From: Bacteroidota bacterium
Lineage (GTDB): Bacteria > Bacteroidota > Bacteroidia > Bacteroidales > F082
DNA length: 38,743 nt
NCBI GenBank assembly: GCA_013203805.1
Contig: JABMPH010000128.1
Coordinates: 1 to 38,743, forward strand
Direction of reading: 5' to 3'
Part shown: one piece after another, positions 34,453-38,743 of the stretch
Position numbering within the stretch: position 1 is the first letter of the stretch
Layout of the letters: each line of letters opens with the position of its first letter
Notes under the pieces: generated by a model
The model's input: only the letters and a program-made list of their open reading frames with translations
What the model was told of the DNA's origin: nothing
Databases searched by the model: none
Translations under genes and position numbers: made by a program

Positions 34453-34617
34453 AACAGCTTCTACATAAACCTGCTAACACTTTGTTTTGGCAGGCGGGGT
34501 TGCTCGAAAAAGTATAAAGTGACTCAGAGGTTATTCAGAATTATTGAAAACTCCTATTTTTACAACTTCTCAGCACACTGAATAGTTAAAAACCAACGCA
34601 TCAAAAAATATTTTGCA

Positions 34618-35511
34618 ATGTTCATTATTCAACAACATAAAGTTCCGGATGGAATATCGAAAATTCGATTGTTGGACTATGCCCCTATGGTCTTTACAAC
34701 AATTCCTTCGAAAAGTAGTATGAAAAAAGTTATTCGCAAGGGAGCATTATTGGTTGATGGCCAAAAGGTTCCTTCAGGAAGTTGGGTATTGGTTGGACAA
34801 GAACTTACTCTATTAGATCTTGAACATAATCCACCAAAACCATACAAGCTAGAACTTGAAGTAGTTTATGAAGACGAACAGTTAGCTGTTATAAACAAAC
34901 CAGCTGGCATTGAAGTTAGTGGCAACAAATTTAAAACAATACAAAATGCTTTGGTATTAAATATCAGCATCTCAACTGAATCAGATGCTCTAAAGTGGGC
35001 TCGTCCTGTTCACAGGTTAGACAGACCAACATCAGGGTTATTATTAGTTGCCAAAACAGCTTCAGCACTTATGCTACTCGGTCAGCAACTTGAAAAAAGG
35101 GAAATCCATAAAAAATACCGAGCCATTGTTGCCGGTAATATTGACAATAGTGGTGAAATAAACACATCCATTAACGGACAAGACGCATTATCAAGTTTTA
35201 ATTGTATTAGCCGGTGCAGATCACTGAAAACACATTGGCTTTCGGTTGTTGAACTTTACCCTCATACAGGGCGAACCCATCAATTACGCATCCACATGGC
35301 TGATTACGGATTTCCAATAGTGGGAGACAAACAATACGGTGATGGACCTGTACTTCGTGGTAAAGGCCTCTTCCTTGCGGCTGTGGAATTGAGTTTTAAG
35401 CATCCGATAACTGAAGAAAAGTTAACCGTTAAAATTGAGCAACCCTCAAAATTTAACTCCCTCATCGAAAAGGAAAAACTGCGTTGGAAACAGTTCAATA
35501 ATAATAACTAA
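34618..35511 (+). CDS. RluA-family pseudouridine synthase
   Basis: Makes pseudouridine in rRNA or tRNA; 297 residues. An S4-like RNA-binding segment comes first (MKKVIRKGALLVDGQKVPSG, about 39-60), then the catalytic domain: VINKPAGIEVSG, RPVHRLDRPTSGLLLVAKT with catalytic Asp135, and PHTGRTHQLRIHMADYGFPI. The C-terminal KHPITEEKLTVKIEQP closes the fold. The subfamily (RluA, RluC or RluD) cannot be fixed from sequence. It starts at ATG 34618 and follows the GxxExxY remnant region. Cytoplasmic. Confidence 0.92.
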   Translation: MFIIQQHKVPDGISKIRLLDYAPMVFTTIPSKSSMKKVIRKGALLVDGQKVPSGSWVLVGQELTLLDLEHNPPKPYKLELEVVYEDEQLAVINKPAGIEVSGNKFKTIQNALVLNISISTESDALKWARPVHRLDRPTSGLLLVAKTASALMLLGQQLEKREIHKKYRAIVAGNIDNSGEINTSINGQDALSSFNCISRCRSLKTHWLSVVELYPHTGRTHQLRIHMADYGFPIVGDKQYGDGPVLRGKGLFLAAVELSFKHPITEEKLTVKIEQPSKFNSLIEKEKLRWKQFNNNN

Positions 35512-35517
35512 TTTAGA

Positions 35518-35769
35518 TTGATTGGTTTTTCTATTTTTTGTGGGGTTTCAAATGCTTTTGTGCGAAACTACGATCGTTGGGGAGTGATTAATAGTAATGG
35601 TGAAATTGTAATTGATGAGAGGTTTGAGAATTCCTATGATTTCCACAATGGATTATGCAGAGCAAGGGTTGATCAATTATGGGGGTATATAGATTACACA
35701 GGTCAATATGTTATTATTCCCAAATACAACAATGTGGAGGACTTTTTCACATTAGATCAACTCGAATAA
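35518..35769 (+). pseudogene. WG-repeat protein fragment
   Basis: An 83-codon frame from TTG 35518 with two WG-type repeats: RWGVINSNGEIVIDERFENS and LWGYIDYTGQYVIIPKYNNV. WG-repeat proteins normally hold many more repeats and start with a signal peptide. Here there is no ATG, no clear signal peptide, and it begins 6 nt after the pseudouridine synthase stop. It is probably the last piece of a decayed or truncated gene, though expression by translational coupling from the upstream gene cannot be excluded. Confidence 0.6.
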
Positions 35770-35788
35770 CCTTGAATCTATCCTATTA

Positions 35789-36487
35789 TTAATACAACCT
35801 TGCCAAATAGTTAAAGTGGTCATCCTCAAAAATTAGTTCGCATCTAAACCCTGCTTGTTCAGCATGCATAGCCAAATTATCAAAATCTATATAAAGCCAA
35901 TTAAAGGGCTCTCCTTTTACTCCCTCGTATTCTATAATATATTCTACTTCACCGTAGTAATTTTCATTTAGATTAATTGAGTAAGAACCGTCTTCATCTT
36001 CATATAAATAAAGCAAATCTGAAGAATCCAATAATAATTGACCACCTGGTGCCAGAAGTTCTTTTGCTTGTTTAAGAAATGCTGCCAGTCCCTCAAAGTT
36101 TTTGGTAAAACCAATACCATTCATCAGCATCAATAAAGTATCGTATCTACCATCTTTGTAGTCAAAAATATCTGAGAGAATTACATTTTTTAGTCCCCGT
36201 TTTTTCATTACCTCAACAAACCCCGGCTTTATATCGAGAGATGTAATATCCTTTCCTTCTGATTGAAGGTACAGGGAATGAATTCCGGAGCCTGCACCAA
36301 TATCCAATATCTTTCCAGCGGATAAACTCAATGCTTTTTTTTCTAGTTCAGGCATTTCGTCATACTTCCTGAAAAAATAAGAAATGGGGATTATTTCGTC
36401 TTCACCTTTGTTGCAATGGACGGTAATTTCGGCGGATTCTTTTCCGTTCAAATAATCGTAAAATGCTGACTCAAATGGATCTTGCAT
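35789..36487 (-). CDS. Class I SAM-dependent methyltransferase
   Basis: A 232-residue methyltransferase. Motif I is ILDIGAGSGIHSLYL, the acidic strand ITSLDIKP, and GGQLLLDSSDLLYLYED follows the substrate loop. Start chosen at ATG 36487 (MQDPFESAFYDYL), not the TTG at 36514, because the family begins this way and the TTG falls within a promoter element. It has family-typical features of small-molecule methyltransferases; the substrate is unknown. Its 3' end is 19 nt from the convergent WG-fragment frame. The LD-carboxypeptidase gene lies upstream on the same strand. Confidence 0.87.
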   Translation of the reverse strand: MQDPFESAFYDYLNGKESAEITVHCNKGEDEIIPISYFFRKYDEMPELEKKALSLSAGKILDIGAGSGIHSLYLQSEGKDITSLDIKPGFVEVMKKRGLKNVILSDIFDYKDGRYDTLLMLMNGIGFTKNFEGLAAFLKQAKELLAPGGQLLLDSSDLLYLYEDEDGSYSINLNENYYGEVEYIIEYEGVKGEPFNWLYIDFDNLAMHAEQAGFRCELIFEDDHFNYLARLY

Positions 36488-36511
36488 ACTTTTAAATTCC
36501 TTAAGAATCAG

Positions 36512-36519
36512 CAAAAATA
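36512..36519 (-). promoter_or_regulatory. Possible -7 element for the methyltransferase gene
   Basis: Reads TATTTTTG on the minus strand, matching TAnnTTTG, 25 nt before ATG 36487. It lies inside the gap between this gene and the LD-carboxypeptidase stop. No -33 box at the usual distance. Confidence 0.35.
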
Positions 36520-36521
36520 AT

Positions 36522-37430
36522 CTATCTTAGAGAATACACGTTTTTTTGTTGATCATAGATAATGCTTACCTCACGGCCCATTACCAAAGCCATATTATTT
36601 TCAATATGTCCGGCCGGAAATCCAAAATAAACGGGATAATCATATTCATCAACTGCTTCACGAATTATTTCTTCCGCTGTTTTTCCAAAAGGGATATCAT
36701 TATCATTCATTTTGGTCATACCACCAATCAGTAATCCGGCAAGATTTTCAAGTTTTCCGGCACGCTTCAATCCAAGCATCATTCTGTCGATATGATATAA
36801 ATACTCATCCAAATCTTCCAAAAACAAGATTTTACCATCTGTCTCAGGGAATGAGCAACTACCTAACAAACTGTATAACACCGATAGGTTTCCGCCTGTT
36901 AATATACCTTCAGTATTTCCAATCTTATTCAACGAATTACTTTCAAACTCAAGTATTTCAGGTGAGCCAAGAAGCTCATTGAATAAAGATTCCAACGCCG
37001 TATCAACATTTTCATTGAAATTAATTGGCATAGTTGCATGGAGAGTTTGGATACCAAAATTACGAGATACATGACTGTGAAAAACTGTAATATCACTATA
37101 TCCGATTAACCATTTTGGAACTGCTACAAACTTCGAAAAATCAATCTTATCAATAATTCGAACACTTCCATAACCACCACGAGCAAACATAATTGCTTTG
37201 ATAGCATCATCATCTATCATTTGCTGTAACTCCAAAGCTCTTATCGCATCATTGCCGGCGTATTGATTATCTGAAGCAAACAAATCAACTGTGTAGACAG
37301 GTTCATACCCATAATTTCTAATAATTTCAAATGACGCAATTAGCTCATCATTGGATATTTTGCGAGCGGGTGCAACAATTCCAATCTTATCTCCTTTTTT
37401 AAGAAACGGTGGACATATCATTTTGAACAT
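36522..37430 (-). CDS. ldcA: LD-carboxypeptidase (peptidase family S66)
   Basis: A 302-residue serine peptidase that trims the terminal D-Ala from murein tetrapeptides during recycling. The N-terminal KGDKIGIVAPARKIS, the FARGGYGSVRIID segment and LIGYSD with nucleophile Ser112 are typical of S66. The Glu of the triad lies in ILFLEDLDEYLYHIDRM and the His in FGFPAGHIENNMAL. Cytoplasmic, with no signal peptide. It is divergent from metG across a repeat-bearing gap. Substrate class is known from the family; microcin-resistance (MccF-like) activity is possible but less likely. Confidence 0.93.
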   Translation of the reverse strand: MFKMICPPFLKKGDKIGIVAPARKISNDELIASFEIIRNYGYEPVYTVDLFASDNQYAGNDAIRALELQQMIDDDAIKAIMFARGGYGSVRIIDKIDFSKFVAVPKWLIGYSDITVFHSHVSRNFGIQTLHATMPINFNENVDTALESLFNELLGSPEILEFESNSLNKIGNTEGILTGGNLSVLYSLLGSCSFPETDGKILFLEDLDEYLYHIDRMMLGLKRAGKLENLAGLLIGGMTKMNDNDIPFGKTAEEIIREAVDEYDYPVYFGFPAGHIENNMALVMGREVSIIYDQQKNVYSLR

Positions 37431-37523
37431 ATTGGTTAACTTTGCCGAAATTACTGAATTTTACATATCTAACATAAAGATGACAATTACTAATTAGTAA
37501 AATATTTTGATGTGGATCTTAAG

Positions 37524-37598
37524 TTGGGAAATAAGGGTATAATGGATATATGGGATATATGGGATATTTGGGTATAAAGGAAATATTGGTGTATGGGA
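37524..37598. repeat. G-rich GGGTATA/GGGATATAT repeat array (ldcA-metG gap)
   Basis: Tandem degenerate units including GGATATATGGGATATATGGG and GGGTATAAAGG over about 75 nt. The same family as 29207-29236, and opposite in sense to the C-rich arm at 37638-37669. Confidence 0.75.
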
Positions 37599-37637
37599 AT
37601 TAAAAGTACAGTTCAATTTTAAGAATAAAGGGGGACT

Positions 37638-37669
37638 TCCCAATTCCCTTATACCATATACCCCTATTC
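37638..37669. repeat. C-rich repeat arm (ldcA-metG gap)
   Basis: TCCCAATTCCCTTATACC followed by ATATACCCC, the complementary type to the G-rich array 40 nt upstream. Confidence 0.65.
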
Positions 37670-37745
37670 TACTTAGGAATAAATTTTACTCATTAAAGAA
37701 AATTCAGATCAAACAAACTGATTAATTACAAATAATAAAGAAAGC

Positions 37746-38743
37746 ATGACCAACTTTAAAAGATATACCATAACATCGGCTCTTCCATATGCAAATGGGC
37801 CAATTCATATAGGTCACCTTGCAGGAGTTTACGTTCCGGCTGATATTTATTCACGATACCTACGTATGAATGATAAGGATGTATTATTCATCGGAGGCTC
37901 GGATGAGCATGGTGTTCCTATAACAATTAAAGCACGTCAATTAGCCGTAACACCTCAGGATATTGTAGATAAATATCATGGAATTATAAAAAAATCGTTT
38001 GAGGATTTTGATATTTCTTTCGATGTATATTCACGTACATCTGCCCCTATTCATCATGAAACTGCTTCCGAATTTTTCAAAAAACTTTACGATGATGGTA
38101 AGTTTATTGAAAAAACAAATATGCAATATTATGATGAAGATAATAAGCAGTTTCTAGCTGATAGATATATTACGGGAACTTGTCCACATTGCGGGTTTGA
38201 AAAAGCCTACGGCGACCAATGTGAAAATTGTGGTACCTCACTAAGCCCCCTTGAATTAATAAATCCTAAATCAGCATTAAGCGGTAATATTCCTGTTCTC
38301 AAGGAAACAAAACATTGGTATCTACCATTGGATGAATATGAACCATGGCTTAACGAGTGGATTATAAAAGGGCATAAAGATGACTGGAAACCAAATGTTT
38401 ACGGACAAGTAAAGTCATGGGTTGACCAGGGGTTAAAACCTCGTGCTGTAACCCGTGATTTGGATTGGGGAGTTAAAGTACCTGTTGACGATGCTGAAGG
38501 TAAAGTGCTTTACGTATGGTTTGATGCACCCATTGGATACATATCGGCAGCCAAAGAATGGTCGGAAGAAACAGGAAAAGACTGGAAACCATATTGGAAA
38601 GATGAAGGTACAAAAATGCTTCACTTTATTGGCAAGGATAACATCGTTTTTCATTGCATAATTTTCCCCGCAATGCTTAAGGCAGAAGGTAGCTTTATAC
38701 TTCCTGAAAATGTACCAGCCAATGAATTTCTCAACCTTGAAAA
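37746..38743 (+). CDS. metG: Methionyl-tRNA synthetase, 3' end cut by window edge
   Basis: Charges tRNA-Met with methionine. The frame from ATG 37746 runs without a stop to the right edge, giving the first 332 residues. The class I HIGH motif appears in [20 protein letters not shown]; the zinc knuckle is CPHCG...CENCG; ITSALPY opens the Rossmann fold; [13 protein letters not shown] and [18 protein letters not shown] are late catalytic-domain marks. The KMSKS loop and anticodon domain lie outside. The four-cysteine zinc motif marks the MetG1-type enzyme. The gene is divergent from ldcA. Confidence 0.97.
   Translation, partial: MTNFKRYTITSALPYANGPIHIGHLAGVYVPADIYSRYLRMNDKDVLFIGGSDEHGVPITIKARQLAVTPQDIVDKYHGIIKKSFEDFDISFDVYSRTSAPIHHETASEFFKKLYDDGKFIEKTNMQYYDEDNKQFLADRYITGTCPHCGFEKAYGDQCENCGTSLSPLELINPKSALSGNIPVLKETKHWYLPLDEYEPWLNEWIIKGHKDDWKPNVYGQVKSWVDQGLKPRAVTRDLDWGVKVPVDDAEGKVLYVWFDAPIGYISAAKEWSEETGKDWKPYWKDEGTKMLHFIGKDNIVFHCIIFPAMLKAEGSFILPENVPANEFLNLE

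Larger units (their letters stand above)
34029..34617 (+). other. 589-nt gap with a GxxExxY gene remnant and inverted repeats
   Basis: No intact gene. The first 130 nt hold nothing recognised. The middle holds three related repeat arms and a degenerate GxxExxY fragment. The last 165 nt hold a locally GC-richer patch (near 34470-34505, CCTGC...GCAGG) and the leader of the pseudouridine synthase gene. Confidence 0.7.
37431..37745 (+). other. 315-nt divergent gap between ldcA and metG with simple repeats
   Basis: No gene. It should hold promoters for both ldcA and metG, but I see no clear TAnnTTTG element. It carries a G-rich and a C-rich arm of the same repeat type as the ruvB-queG gap. Confidence 0.75.

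Noticed and set aside
38433-38661. Open frames on both strands near the right edge
   Set aside because: They are shadows of metG, whose own frame is continuous with all expected motifs.

Overview
The window is an AT-rich chromosomal segment from a Bacteroidetes bacterium, most likely of the order Bacteroidales/Marinilabiliales. The evidence is the gldD-gldE-ssb gene group, an HU/IHF gene beside a tiny basic ribosomal-type protein and RNase G, tandem-domain universal stress proteins, near absence of Shine-Dalgarno sequences (starts follow A/T-rich leaders), and several TAnnTTTG promoter -7 elements typical of the phylum.

Positions 1-20863, all on the + strand, form the 3' part of a surface-polysaccharide locus. 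In order it holds an MBOAT O-acyltransferase (cut by the left edge), an AlgX/AlgJ-like O-acetylation protein, a membrane GT2 glycosyltransferase, two SAM methyltransferases, a run of five sulfotransferase-type genes (one decayed), a 1355-residue fused glycosyltransferase (three GT2 domains plus one GT4), the Wzt ATPase with a C-terminal glycan-binding region, the Wzm permease, an RgpF-type protein, a tandem GT2 protein, and a polyprenyl glycosylphosphotransferase. The simplest reading is a lipid-linked glycan begun by the last gene, extended by the glycosyltransferases, decorated by methylation, O-acetylation and sulfation, and exported by Wzm/Wzt. The heavy sulfation capacity in a Bacteroidetes ABC-exported glycan is the most unusual theme.

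Positions 20909-38743 are conserved housekeeping backbone. On the minus strand are ssb, gldE and gldD. On the plus strand are hup/ihf, a 29-residue basic protein and rng, closed by strong terminators. Then come a minus-strand Usp-SPOR-Usp group, ruvB, queG, a membrane-anchored AlbA_2 (Schlafen-type) protein, a sodium/solute symporter, a TadA-type deaminase, an RluA-type pseudouridine synthase, a WG-repeat fragment, a minus-strand methyltransferase and LD-carboxypeptidase, and the 5' part of metG running off the right edge.

Non-coding features include two intergenic loci built from degenerate GGGTATA-type repeats with opposed G-rich and C-rich arms, and a degenerate GxxExxY gene remnant flanked by about 40-nt imperfect inverted repeats. 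No tRNA, rRNA, CRISPR array, transposase or phage gene was recognised.
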